Made by a program: the position numbers and the translations under genes
NCBI GenBank assembly: GCA_963696665.1
Contig: CAVOLE010000008.1
Location: 868,001-932,000, forward strand
Length of the DNA stretch: 64,000 bases
Direction of reading: 5' to 3'
Origin: Roseiarcus sp963696665
GTDB lineage: Bacteria > Pseudomonadota > Alphaproteobacteria > Rhizobiales > Beijerinckiaceae
Shown here: piece after piece, positions 50,705-59,597 of the stretch
How the letters are laid out: the number at the start of each line of letters is the position of its first letter
How positions within the stretch are numbered: position 1 is the first letter of the stretch
The notes under the pieces: model-generated
What the model was told of the DNA's origin: nothing
Seen by the model: the letters and a program-made list of their open reading frames with translations, nothing else
Databases searched by the model: none

Positions 50705-50722
50705 CCCCGGTCCCTCTCATTC

Positions 50723-50758
50723 AAACGCACCCGCAAACGCACCCGCAAACGCACCCGC
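50723..50758. repeat. Three exact 12-bp tandem repeats upstream of murA
   Basis: AAACGCACCCGC occurs three times without change, 19 bases upstream of the murA start. Such a short tract is prone to slip. It lies where the murA leader would be, so copy number could alter expression, though this is inference. Confidence 0.75.
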
Positions 50759-50790
50759 ACAAACGAAGCTCGCCGCCCGCGACCTCCGCA

Positions 50791-50973
50791 TCAGTCCCGA
50801 AGCCCGCCAGGCGGCGGCGCCGGCTTCTCCGCCGGCTGAGCCTCGACTTGCCCAGCCTCGACTTGCCGCGCCCGGCTTTGCGCCTTGCGGCGCTTCAAAT
50901 TCTCCCTCAGCGAAGCGGCGAGACGCGCCCGCCGGAGATCCTCGCGCTTGGCTCGGGCTTCATCCGGGCTCAT
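50791..50973 (-). CDS. Small basic protein of unknown function between recN and murA
   Basis: The product has 60 residues (MSPDEARAKREDLRRARLAA). It is strongly basic and helical with EKPAPPPGG at the end; LRENLKRRKAQSRARQ is a pattern I have met in short alphaproteobacterial proteins beside murA. No membrane helix. It begins ten bases after the recN stop in the same direction, so it may share its transcript. No function is known. Confidence 0.55.
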   Translation of the reverse strand: MSPDEARAKREDLRRARLAASLRENLKRRKAQSRARQVEAGQVEAQPAEKPAPPPGGLRD

Positions 50974-50982
50974 GCCGGGTCC

Positions 50983-52752
50983 TCAACTTGGCTGGCGCCG
51001 CAATTCGCGACGCGCCGCCCTTGACTTGATAGGGCGAAGGTCGACAGCGAGGCAAGCGTCGATATCCTGATTGTCCGGCCGTCGCTCGGCCTTCTCGATC
51101 AGGCTCAAGGCTGCGGCGCGAGCCTCGTGAGTGATTTCTGCCCCGGCCAGCATGCGAGCGATTTCCTCTCGCCGCTCGGCGGCGGCGAGGCGAGAAACGC
51201 CAGTCGCGACTCGCTCGCCCCCGCCGACATCGCTCTTGACGATCCGATAGTGGTTCTGCGCCCGCGCAGCCACCTGCGGCGCATGCGTCACCGCGAGCAC
51301 CTGAGCCCGGGCCGAGAGCCGCGCCAGGCGCTGACCCATCGCGTCGGCGACGGCGCCGCCAACGCCGGTGTCGATCTCGTCGAAGACCAGGGTCGGCGCG
51401 GTGCCGCGCTCGGCCAATCTGACCTTGATCGCGAGCAGGAACCTGGCGAGCTCGCCGCCCGAGGCCACTTTCATCAGCGGGCCCGGCCGCGACCCGGGAT
51501 TGGTGCGCACAAAGAACTCAGCCCGGTCGTATCCGCTCGGCGAAACCAGGCTGTCGTCGCGCCTCAAATCGACGCTGAACTCGGCCCGGTCGAGCTTGAG
51601 CGGCTTGAGTTCCGCATTCACCGCCGTCTCGAGTTCCCGCGCGCTCGTTTCGCGCGCGGCGCTGAGAGCGCCTGCCGCGGCATGGTAAGCCTTGGCCGCG
51701 CTTTTGACGCGCTCCTCGAGGCGGCCGACCTCGCTGCGCCCGGCGGCGAGAGCGGCAAGGTCGTCGGCGAATTTTTGCGCCAGCGCGGGCAGGCTTTCGA
51801 TCGGAACGTTGTGCTTGCGGCCCATCGCCCGGAGCGCGAACAGGCGCTCCTCGCAACGCTCGAGCTCGTGAGGATCGAAAGCGCTGGCCTCGAGCGCGTC
51901 CTCGACCTCGCGAGCGGCGCGCTCGACCGCGTCGATCGCTTCATCGAGCGCCTTGACGCTCGGCTCCAGCAGCGTCGGCGCCTGCGGCAGGCGGCGCTGC
52001 AGACGGCGCGAGAGGGAAAGCAAAATCGGCGTGATCGCGGTTTCGCCGGTCAGGTGATCGCGCGCGTCGCGGATGTCGGCGGCAACCTTCTCGCCCTGCA
52101 TCATCGCTTGCCGGCGCTGAGCGAGCGTCTCTTCCTCGTTTGGCTGGACGGCGAGGCGGGTCAGCTCCTCATGCGCGTGGGCGGCGAATTCGGCCTCGGC
52201 CTCCGCGGCCTTGACCCTTGCCCGCTCGGCTTCGAGAGCGCGCTCGGCCTCGCGCAAGGCGCCGTAGGCGCGCTCTGTCTCCGCCGCCAGCGGCTCGAGC
52301 CCGCCATAAGCGTCGACCAAAGCGCGATGGGTCGACGGGTCGGTCAGCGCGCGCTCGTCATGCTGGCCGTGGATCTCGACCAGCGCCGAAGCGAGCCCGC
52401 GCAGCGCCTGGGCGCTGACGCTCCGATCATTGACATAGGCGCGGGTGCGTCCGTCGGCTAGCTGCACCCGCCTTAGGATCAGCTCGTCGCCGATCTCGAT
52501 GTCCTGCCCTTCGAGCAGCGCGTGGGCGGCGTGTCCTTGCGCCAATTCAAACGTCGCCGTCACCTGGCCTTGCGGCTGGCCGTGGCGCACCAGGCCCCCG
52601 TCGCCGCGCGCGCCGAGCGCCAGCGACAGCGCATCGAGAAGAATGGATTTCCCCGCGCCGGTCTCGCCGGTGAGGATGGTCAGCCCAGGCGAGAACTCAA
52701 GATCCAACTGATCGATCAACACCACATCGCGAATGGAGAGGCGCGAAAGCAT
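50983..52752 (-). CDS. recN: DNA repair ATPase RecN
   Basis: RecN is an SMC-like ATPase acting at double-strand breaks. From ATG 52752 (MLSRLSIRDVVLIDQLDLEF) the protein has 589 residues. Walker A is TGETGAGKSILLDA (about 30-43), a long Glu/Ala-rich coiled coil fills 150-400, and the C-terminal signature and Walker B are in KVASGGELARFLLAIK and PTLVFDEIDTGVGGAVAD. VLAVTHAPQVAARAQNHYRI contains the switch region. The last about 30 residues extend past the usual end. It lies between bamD (upstream) and a small protein gene. Confidence 0.94.
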   Translation of the reverse strand: MLSRLSIRDVVLIDQLDLEFSPGLTILTGETGAGKSILLDALSLALGARGDGGLVRHGQPQGQVTATFELAQGHAAHALLEGQDIEIGDELILRRVQLADGRTRAYVNDRSVSAQALRGLASALVEIHGQHDERALTDPSTHRALVDAYGGLEPLAAETERAYGALREAERALEAERARVKAAEAEAEFAAHAHEELTRLAVQPNEEETLAQRRQAMMQGEKVAADIRDARDHLTGETAITPILLSLSRRLQRRLPQAPTLLEPSVKALDEAIDAVERAAREVEDALEASAFDPHELERCEERLFALRAMGRKHNVPIESLPALAQKFADDLAALAAGRSEVGRLEERVKSAAKAYHAAAGALSAARETSARELETAVNAELKPLKLDRAEFSVDLRRDDSLVSPSGYDRAEFFVRTNPGSRPGPLMKVASGGELARFLLAIKVRLAERGTAPTLVFDEIDTGVGGAVADAMGQRLARLSARAQVLAVTHAPQVAARAQNHYRIVKSDVGGGERVATGVSRLAAAERREEIARMLAGAEITHEARAAALSLIEKAERRPDNQDIDACLAVDLRPIKSRAARRELRRQPS

Positions 52753-52755
52753 CAA

Positions 52756-53700
52756 TTAGCCTGATGAGGACGGGACGACCGTGTGCCAGATCCTCGAAAT
52801 CCACGAGGCGCCAAAAACGTGGGGCGAGAGTCCCTTGCCCTTCAATAGATTATAGGCGTCATGGTACCATTGGCTGTCCGGGAAATTATGGCCTAGCACA
52901 GCGGCGGCAGTCTGCGCTTCCTGGGTGATTCCAAGACCGAGGTAGGCCTCGACCAGCCGGTAGAGGGCTTCGGGCGCGTGACGCGTCGTCTGGTAGTACT
53001 GCAGGACGTTCCGGAATCGATTGATGGCGGCGGTGTAGTTGCGCCGGCTTAGGTAGAACCGCCCGATCGACATTTCCTTGCCGGCCAGTTGATCCTCGGT
53101 GACCGTAATCTTGTATTTCGCGTCCTCGGCATATTCCGACTTCGGGTATTTCTGAACAACCGCCTGGAATGCTTCCAAGGCCTTCGCAGTCTTTTCCTGG
53201 TCACGCGATATATCCGGTATCTGCATGTAATAAGCATTCGCCTGCAGATATAAAATGTAGTCGGCCTCCGGGGAGTTGGGATAATCCTTGAGATAACGAT
53301 CGGCCGACGTCTCGGCGCTGGTGTAATCGCCGGCCTGATATTGCGCATAGGTCGACATCAACAAACCCTTCTGCGCCCAATCCGAGGTGGGATATTGCTT
53401 GCCGAGATCGGTGAACTTCTTCGCCGCCTCGGCAGGGGAGCCGTTGGCCAGCTTCTCCAGGCCCTGGTCGTAAGTCTTGCTTGCCGGAACGTCCGGCGTG
53501 ATCTCCATCTTGTATTTGTCGCCGCCAAACGGGTTGAACTGGTCGATCAGCGAGCAACCTGCGCTAGAAAACGCGATGGCGATCAAAGCCGCGGCCGCAA
53601 GCGAGCGGCGCGCCGGTCGCTTGCGGCCGTTTGAGAAAAGGCGCCAGATTCGACGTCGGCCATGCTTTAAAGACTCAGTTTGAAGGCGGGGGAGCGCCAT
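52756..53700 (-). CDS. bamD: Outer-membrane assembly lipoprotein BamD
   Basis: BamD is part of the outer-membrane protein insertion complex. I place the start at ATG 53700 (MALPRLQTESLKHGRRRIWR); ATG 53709 is also possible, and the frame upstream overlaps lpxC. About 314 residues. After an unusually long basic N-terminus the lipobox reads FSSAGCSLIDQFNP. TPR repeats follow: YDQGLEKLANGSPAEAAKKF, YQAGDYTSAETSADRYLKDY and RNYTAAINRFRNVLQYYQTT. It stands between lpxC and recN, the common alphaproteobacterial order. Confidence 0.93.
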   Translation of the reverse strand: MALPRLQTESLKHGRRRIWRLFSNGRKRPARRSLAAAALIAIAFSSAGCSLIDQFNPFGGDKYKMEITPDVPASKTYDQGLEKLANGSPAEAAKKFTDLGKQYPTSDWAQKGLLMSTYAQYQAGDYTSAETSADRYLKDYPNSPEADYILYLQANAYYMQIPDISRDQEKTAKALEAFQAVVQKYPKSEYAEDAKYKITVTEDQLAGKEMSIGRFYLSRRNYTAAINRFRNVLQYYQTTRHAPEALYRLVEAYLGLGITQEAQTAAAVLGHNFPDSQWYHDAYNLLKGKGLSPHVFGASWISRIWHTVVPSSSG

Positions 53701-53840
53701 TTCCGCCATTCGGCGACGAAGCGGCTCATTTAGCGCACTCGCGTGGCGCGCGCCAGATTTCCGGCCAAACGAAGATGGCCGGCGACGGCTTGAGGCGAGA
53801 AAACTGGCAAAAGCGCGGCTGACAGCGGGCCGCGGCGCGG

Positions 53841-54797
53841 TCAATCGGCGGCGGCGAAAGCCGCGGCGCCGGCAGGCACATGCGCCCCGCCAGCCACCCG
53901 CGCCCGGACCGGCGCCGGCGCTTCAAGGATCTCATAGGCGGAGCGATGCTCGAACAAGGCTTCGAGCGCCATCGCATTGAGCTTGTGCCCCGGACGATAG
54001 GTCCGGTAGAGACCAATGATCGGCGCGCCCGCAAGCGACAGATCGCCGACCGCATCGAGCGCCTTGTGGCGCACGAACTCGTCAGCGTAGCGCAACCCTT
54101 CCGGATTGAGGATGGCGTCGCCGTCGATGGCGACGGAGTTCTCGAGAGAGGAGCCCAGCGCGTAGCCGGCCCGCCACAACGCCTGGACGTCGCTGACGAA
54201 TCCGAAAGTCCGGGCGCGGGCGATGTCGCGCCGGAAGGTCGCCGGATCAAGATCGAACACCCGGCGTTGACGGCCGATCGCCGGGGATTTGAAATCGATC
54301 TCGACGTCGAGCCGGAACCCGCTTTCGGCGGGCAGGAATTCGGCGAAGCCACCCTCATGATCCACGCGCACCGGCTTGACGATTTTGAAGTGGCGACGGG
54401 AACGCGCCTGCTGGACAACCCCAACCGAATCGATCGCTCGGACAAAATCGACCGCCGAGCCGTCCATGATCGGCGTTTCTGGCCCATCGATTTCGACCAG
54501 CACATTGTCAATGCGAAGACCCGAGAGGGCGGCCAGGAGATGCTCGACGGTGGAGATGATGGCGCCCGAGGCGTCGCCGAGCGTGGTGCAGAGCGAGGTC
54601 TGCGTCACATTGGCGTGCTTGGCTTCGAGCAGGCGCTCGCGCCCGCCGGGCAGCCCAGTCCGCAGAAACGTGACGCCGGTGTCGACATGGGCGGGATGAA
54701 GAACCATTTGGGCCGGCGCCGCGAAGTGTACGCCGACGCCCTGGACGACCACACGATCGCGCAGCGTTGTCTGAGACCCAAATCGCATCAACCGCAT
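53841..54797 (-). CDS. lpxC: UDP-3-O-acyl-N-acetylglucosamine deacetylase LpxC
   Basis: LpxC is the committed zinc deacetylase of lipid A synthesis. Start ATG 54797 (MRLMRFGSQTTLRDRVVVQG), 318 residues; the frame extends to 54866 but relatives start at MRLMRFG. Zinc ligands are visible: His in TVEHLLAALSGLRIDN and the His/Asp pair in RHKALDAVGDLSLAG. The general-base Glu is in GPETPIMDGSAVDFV, and a further His is in GHKLNAMALEAL. It follows ftsZ, as in Caulobacter-like genomes. A near-CtrA box lies 240 bases upstream. Confidence 0.95.
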   Translation of the reverse strand: MRLMRFGSQTTLRDRVVVQGVGVHFAAPAQMVLHPAHVDTGVTFLRTGLPGGRERLLEAKHANVTQTSLCTTLGDASGAIISTVEHLLAALSGLRIDNVLVEIDGPETPIMDGSAVDFVRAIDSVGVVQQARSRRHFKIVKPVRVDHEGGFAEFLPAESGFRLDVEIDFKSPAIGRQRRVFDLDPATFRRDIARARTFGFVSDVQALWRAGYALGSSLENSVAIDGDAILNPEGLRYADEFVRHKALDAVGDLSLAGAPIIGLYRTYRPGHKLNAMALEALFEHRSAYEILEAPAPVRARVAGGAHVPAGAAAFAAAD

Positions 54798-55118
54798 CCG
54801 GACTTTCGCCCGGCCCTGATTCGCGCCGTCGGCTGCGATGCGAAGCGTCCCAGCTCCACACCGCATCGCTACTGAAAGCCGCCGATCGTCGTCCGCCCAC
54901 CGCCGCCAAAAAGCCTGGCGACGGCTCCTGAAAAGTCAGACTAGGGGCGGGGCGCCCGCGGGACAAATCACCTTTAGTGAACAAAAGTTACAACACCCAT
55001 GCAAACATTGTCTCATATTTTTCAATAGTTTAGTCATTTACCAAGGGTTAACCGTACGCGAAGATGACGCCTTCAGAATATCCCCGGCCGCAGAGCCGAG
55101 GCGTCACAAGACGCCGAA
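54798..55118. other. Gene-free region between ftsZ and lpxC
   Basis: The 321 bases become AT-rich at 54980-55060. They hold a near-consensus CtrA box at 55037-55052 and otherwise no frame with similarity. I do not see a clear terminator for ftsZ. Confidence 0.45.
55037..55052. promoter_or_regulatory. Near-consensus CtrA box upstream of lpxC
   Basis: TTTACCAAGGGTTAAC fits TTAA-N7-TTAAC with one mismatch in the first half (TTTA for TTAA). It lies in the only AT-rich part of the ftsZ-lpxC gap. CtrA is the cell-cycle regulator of alphaproteobacteria; one mismatch makes this a weak call. Confidence 0.35.
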
Positions 55119-56709
55119 TCAACTCTGCTGCCGACGCAAAAAAGCCGGGATGTCGAGATGATCGTCTTCCGACACTGGAGGGCGCGGAATGGCGCGGGCG
55201 TGTGGGTCAAACGCGCTCGGGGAGCGTGGCGGCTGCGGGCGGGGCTGAGCGCGGACAGAGTCGGCCGGAGGCACGACATGGGGCCGCTGAAGCGGAGTCA
55301 CTGGCGCCGGGGGCGCTGCGACGTTCGCTGCAGGCGGAGCCTCGCCATCGTGCCGCGTGATCCCGAATGCGGCCAGCTTCTCGAGGAGCGACCGGCGGCG
55401 CGTTTCGGGCGCGGGGAGGCCGTTTTGCGCCTCCCGCATCGCGCGGAGCTGGTTCTGCGCCAGTTGCGGCAGGTCTTCGATCTGCGGCATGCGAGGCGCC
55501 CGAGCGACCGGCTGCTCCGGGGCGGGCGGAATGAATTCCTCCTGCTCCAGTTCATCCGTCTCGGGGCGGGCCTCGATCGGGTCCGGGAAGTTTGGGACGG
55601 CCGCGACAGCCTCTTCCGCCAGCACCGCCGGATCAGGCTGAGCCAGCGCCGGGCGAGCCGAACGCGCCGCCGAGAAGCCGCGTGGGCGGGCGTAAGGGTT
55701 CCGCCCTCGGCTGGGCGCTGACCGGCTCGATCTGTTCGATCGCCTCCTGATCGATGCCGGTGGCCACGACCGAAACACGCACCACGCCGTCGAGCGCGGA
55801 ATCGAAGGTGGCGCCGAGGATGATGTTGGCCTCCTCGTCGACCTCCTGGCGGATGCGGCTCGCCGCCTCGTCGACTTCGTACAATGTGAGGTCGTTGCCG
55901 CCGGTGATCGAGATCAAGAGGCCGCGCGCGCCGCGCATCGAGGTCTCGTCGAGCAGCGGGTTGGCGATCGCCGCTTCGGCGGCCTGCACCGCCCGCTTGT
56001 CGCCCGCCGCTTCGCCGGTGCCCATCATCGCCTTGCCCATTTCGCTCATGATCGAGCGGACGTCGGCGAAATCGAGGTTGATAAGCCCTTCCTTCACCAT
56101 CAGGTCGGTGATGCAGGCGACGCCGGAATAGAGAACCTGGTCGGCCATGGCGAAGGCGTCGGCGAAGGTCGTCTTCTCGTTGGCGACGCGGAACAGGTTC
56201 TGGTTGGGAATGATGATCAGCGTGTCGACCGCCTTCTGCAGGTCGTTGATCCCGGTCTCGGCAATCTTCATCCGCCGGCCGCCCTCGAAATGGAACGGCT
56301 TGGTGACAACGCCGACGGTGAGAATGCCCATTTCGCGCGCGGCTCTGGCGATGACCGGCGCGGCGCCGGTGCCAGTGCCTCCGCCCATGCCGGCGGTCAC
56401 GAACACCATATGCGCGCCGGCGAGGTGATCGCGAATCTCCTCGGAGGCCTCCTCCGCCGCCGCCTTGCCGACCTCGGGCTTCGATCCGGCTCCGAGGCCC
56501 TCGGTCACCTGAAGGCCCATCTGGATGATGCGTTCCGCCCGCGAGGACGTCAGCGCCTGCGCGTCGGTGTTGGCGACGATGAAATCGACGCCCGACAGGC
56601 CGGACACGATCATGTTGTTGACCGCGTTGCCGCCGGCGCCGCCGACGCCGCAGACCATGATGCGGGGCTTCAATTCCCTGAGTTCAGGCGCCTTCAGATT
56701 GATCGACAT
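55119..56709 (-). CDS. ftsZ: Cell-division GTPase FtsZ, frameshifted in the C-terminal linker
   Basis: FtsZ polymerises into the division ring. The start is ATG 56709 (MSINLKAPELRELKPRIMVC). The GTPase domain is perfect: GVGGAGGNAVNNMI, the tubulin signature TAGMGGGTGTGAAPVIARAA and ANEKTTFADAFAMADQVLY. In the first frame it runs into a stop at 55633 (SPGAGSA). The expected linker (GFSAARSARPALAQPDPAV) and the conserved C-terminal peptide EDDHLDIPAFLRRQQ, which binds FtsA, occur in another frame down to 55119. One extra base near 55675-55692 explains this; corrected length is about 529 residues. It is followed by lpxC and preceded by ftsA. Confidence 0.95.
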
Positions 56710-56805
56710 GCTAGCCTCATTGGTTGGACGCCCGCCGGCGCCGATTGGAATGCGTGTTTTCCCTTCACCCACGCCCTCGCCTTCGGCGAGCGCCTCATAC
56801 GCGCC

Positions 56806-58122
56806 TTAAAAACTGTCCTTGAGCCACCGTCCCACCCGCTTCGCGTAGCCGACTTCACCCTGATGATGGGCGCCGTGCGAGCCTGTGGTTGCGAAATATT
56901 CGAGGCCCGCCATTTGCGGATAGACCATGAGGCCGACCGCCGCGGCGAAGGACGGGCTCTTGCCGGATTCCGGCAAGCCTTCGATCCCAAGCGGCCTCCC
57001 GACGCGGGCCTGGCTCGAAAGCGTCGTGCGCGCCAGTTCCGGCAACCCGGTGAGCTGACAGGCGCCTCCGGTCATCACCAGCCTGCGGCCGGCCTGGGCG
57101 GCGTAGCCTGACGCCTTGAGCCGGTCGCGCACCAGTTCGAGGATCTCCTCCACCCGCGGACGGATGATGCGCACGAGCTCCGACTTCGGCAGATGGCTTG
57201 GATGGTCGTGGTCGTCGCCAAGCCGATGAACGGTGATCGTTTCGCGGTCGTCGGACGGCGAGGCGATGCAGGCCCCGTACAGAGTCTTCAGGCGTTCGGC
57301 GTCACTGACCGAAACATTGAGTCCGCGGGCCACGTCCCGTGTCACATGATTGCCGCCGAGGGCGACCGCGTCGACATGGATGAGCCGCCCGCCGGAGAAC
57401 ACCCCGACCGTCGTCGAGCCGCCGCCCAAGTCGACAATAGCGGCGCCAAGCTCCGCCTCGTCGTCCACCAGCGTCGACAAGCCTGCGGCGTAAGGCGTCG
57501 CCACCATCGCCTCGACCCTGAGATGGCAGCGTTCGATGACCAGCATCAGGTTGCGGGCGGCCGCCGAATCGCATGTGGCGAGATGAAGATCGACGCCGAG
57601 CTCGTGGCCGACCATGCCTTTCGGATCGCGCACATCCTTGGTCGAGTCGAGGCGGAAGGCGGTCGGGAGCGCGTGAAGAATGGTCCGCCCGGGCTCGGCA
57701 TTCACCACCGCGGCGGCTTCGAGCGCGTGATGGACGTCGTGCTCGGCGACCGTCTTGCCGCGCAACTTCACGTCCGCGCCGTGGCGGCGCGAGGCGAGCC
57801 GTCCGCCGGACATGTTGATGATGACTCCGCCGACCTCAACGCCAGCCATGCGCTCGGCCGCGTCAATGGCGAGGCGCGCGGCATGCTCGGCCGCCTGAAG
57901 ATCGACGATCGCGCCAGCCTTGACGCCGCTCGAGCGCTGATGGCCGATGCCCAGCACCTTGCATCGGTGGGTTCGCCCGCGCAGCGCCTCGGACGGCTCC
58001 ATCGGAGTTAAGCGGGCGATCAGGCACACGATCTTGGAGGCGCCAATGTCCAGCACCGAGAGAATGGCGCTCTTGCGGGCCGGAATCTGGCGCATCCGGG
58101 GAGCGAGCGATCTCAGGCTCAT
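56806..58122 (-). CDS. ftsA: Cell-division actin-like protein FtsA
   Basis: FtsA anchors the FtsZ ring to the membrane. The 438 residues begin MSLRSLAPRMRQIPARKSAI. The actin-fold ATP motifs are AILSVLDIGASKIVCLIARL (phosphate 1), LGAAIVDLGGGSTTVGVF (phosphate 2) and RRLVMTGGACQLTGLPELA (adenosine). The last residues KRVGRWLKDSF form the amphipathic membrane helix. Its start overlaps the end of ftsQ by four bases, and 96 bases separate it from ftsZ. Confidence 0.95.
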   Translation of the reverse strand: MSLRSLAPRMRQIPARKSAILSVLDIGASKIVCLIARLTPMEPSEALRGRTHRCKVLGIGHQRSSGVKAGAIVDLQAAEHAARLAIDAAERMAGVEVGGVIINMSGGRLASRRHGADVKLRGKTVAEHDVHHALEAAAVVNAEPGRTILHALPTAFRLDSTKDVRDPKGMVGHELGVDLHLATCDSAAARNLMLVIERCHLRVEAMVATPYAAGLSTLVDDEAELGAAIVDLGGGSTTVGVFSGGRLIHVDAVALGGNHVTRDVARGLNVSVSDAERLKTLYGACIASPSDDRETITVHRLGDDHDHPSHLPKSELVRIIRPRVEEILELVRDRLKASGYAAQAGRRLVMTGGACQLTGLPELARTTLSSQARVGRPLGIEGLPESGKSPSFAAAVGLMVYPQMAGLEYFATTGSHGAHHQGEVGYAKRVGRWLKDSF

Positions 58123-59117
58123 GGCTGGGCGCCCTTCTTGGCCGTGTGGGCTTCCGCCCAGGCGGCGGCCGCATCTTCTGTCAGCCGGACGAACACCCGC
58201 CCTGGAACGCGGAAGTCGAACGCCAGCGCATCCTTTTCCAGAAGCCGGGACTGGCGTTGAAGGGTGAGAAGCTCCGCGATCGCGGCTTGAGGATTGTCCT
58301 CGGGCAGCTTTATGTCGACGCCGGACCTCAGCCGGAGATTCCAGCGCCGCTGGTCGACCAGGACTCCCGCCTCGACGCGGGGCCTCAGTTCGTCCATCGC
58401 GTCCAGGAGCCCAACATATTCGCGCACGCGCGCGTTCGCGCCTTCGCCGACCACAAACGGCAGACCGGCGTAACGGTCGTCGACATCCCCGTCGATCGGC
58501 GCCCCGTCGGCGGCGATTGCGCTCACGTCTCCATCCCTTTGCCAGACGGCGTAGGGCGTGCGCTCGACGATGTCGATCACGACCTGGTTGGGGTAGAGCT
58601 TGCGCACGCTGGCCTGCTTGACGAGCGGGTCGGCCTCGAGCCGCGCCTTCGCCTCCGCCACGTCAAAAAACGGCAAGGACCGGCTCGCGTCGATGCCGGC
58701 GATCGCGAGGATCCTGGATTCGCTCATATGCGTCGCGCCGGAGACCGTCACCACCGCGACGCCAAGGCCAAGCGATCGCCCGAGCCAATCGCCCGCATGG
58801 CTCGCTTGCGCCATGACCCCATCGAGCTGGCCGCCTCGCGCGGCCCCCAGAAGCGCCGCCGCGAGGAGGACGAAGAGCGTCAGCGCAATATCGAACTTAT
58901 GCGGCGCGGGCCGGTCCAGCCGAACGCGCCATCTTAAGGATGCTCTCGCCGCCCGTTCGGCGCGGAGCATGACCTTGGGCGGGGACGCTTCGGGCGCAGC
59001 CGGGGTCAGGCGCCGCCGCGCCGCCTGACCCCATCCGAGCCTTTCGCTCAACCTTCGCACGACCCGACCTCGCCCGTCCTGCGGAGATAAGAGTCGGCGC
59101 GATTCCTGCCGCGACAA
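58119..59117 (-). CDS. ftsQ: Cell-division protein FtsQ
   Basis: FtsQ is the scaffold of the divisome, with an N-terminal cytoplasmic tail, one membrane helix and a periplasmic POTRA domain. The product is 332 residues from TTG 59117; GTG 59060 is another in-frame start, and the first 75 residues are basic and poorly conserved. The membrane helix is FDIALTLFVLLAAALLGAARG (about 75-95). POTRA follows: GVAVVTVSGATHMSESRIL and LVKQASVRKLYPNQVVIDIV. The conserved VERTPYAVWQRDG turn is intact. It overlaps ftsA. Upstream are 480 gene-free bases with two CtrA boxes. Confidence 0.92.
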   Translation of the reverse strand: MSRQESRRLLSPQDGRGRVVRRLSERLGWGQAARRRLTPAAPEASPPKVMLRAERAARASLRWRVRLDRPAPHKFDIALTLFVLLAAALLGAARGGQLDGVMAQASHAGDWLGRSLGLGVAVVTVSGATHMSESRILAIAGIDASRSLPFFDVAEAKARLEADPLVKQASVRKLYPNQVVIDIVERTPYAVWQRDGDVSAIAADGAPIDGDVDDRYAGLPFVVGEGANARVREYVGLLDAMDELRPRVEAGVLVDQRRWNLRLRSGVDIKLPEDNPQAAIAELLTLQRQSRLLEKDALAFDFRVPGRVFVRLTEDAAAAWAEAHTAKKGAQP

Positions 59118-59597
59118 CTCGAGGCCAAGAGGCCCCGGCGCGAAGTTGTGGGCCTTATAGTAAATATTCGGTTTAAGAATCCGCGACGGGATGGCGTACG
59201 AGTTGCCCTTCCGGTCTTTTGCGTCATTTTGGCCGAACGTTTGGGAAACGGGACGGCGGCAATTTGGAGTGATTGGGCGCCGCGAAAGCCCAAACAGCCG
59301 TGATTCGCCCCGAGGAGCGCCGCCCGCTCGGTCCGCCGGTCAGTCTCGATGACCGCGAGTGGCTTCATCGCCCGCCGATTCCCTCAACTTCGCGCACCGA
59401 CGCAAAGTTAAAGCACGATTAAGTCCAAGGGCTTAACGATGCGTTAACCTCAGCGAATCAGGGCGCGGAAAACGGGGCGCGCGGCGGCCCATGATCCGTA
59501 AGAATTGGCCGCCGATTGTCCAAGAAGATTAAGCTTGTCCCGCTAGCGTCGGCGCGCGCCATCTCCCGGCGAGGCTCGGCTCTATCAACGGAAATCG
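59118..59597. other. Gene-free divergent region upstream of ftsQ and of the 2OG oxygenase
   Basis: The 480 bases lie between divergent genes and contain no frame with similarity. They carry two perfect CtrA boxes (59408-59448) and three GANTC sites (59177, 59302, 59454), the CcrM methylation motif. The dcw genes ddl and murB, usual neighbours of ftsQ, are missing here. Confidence 0.55.
59408..59448. promoter_or_regulatory. Two perfect tandem CtrA boxes (TTAA-N7-TTAA)
   Basis: TTAAAGCACGATTAA (59408-59422) and TTAACGATGCGTTAAC (59433-59448) match the consensus for the CtrA cell-cycle regulator exactly, with starts 25 bases apart. In Caulobacter CtrA activates the ftsQA promoter, so control of ftsQ (start 290 bases away) is expected; the 2OG oxygenase gene (150 bases away) is the other possible target. 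Confidence 0.7.
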
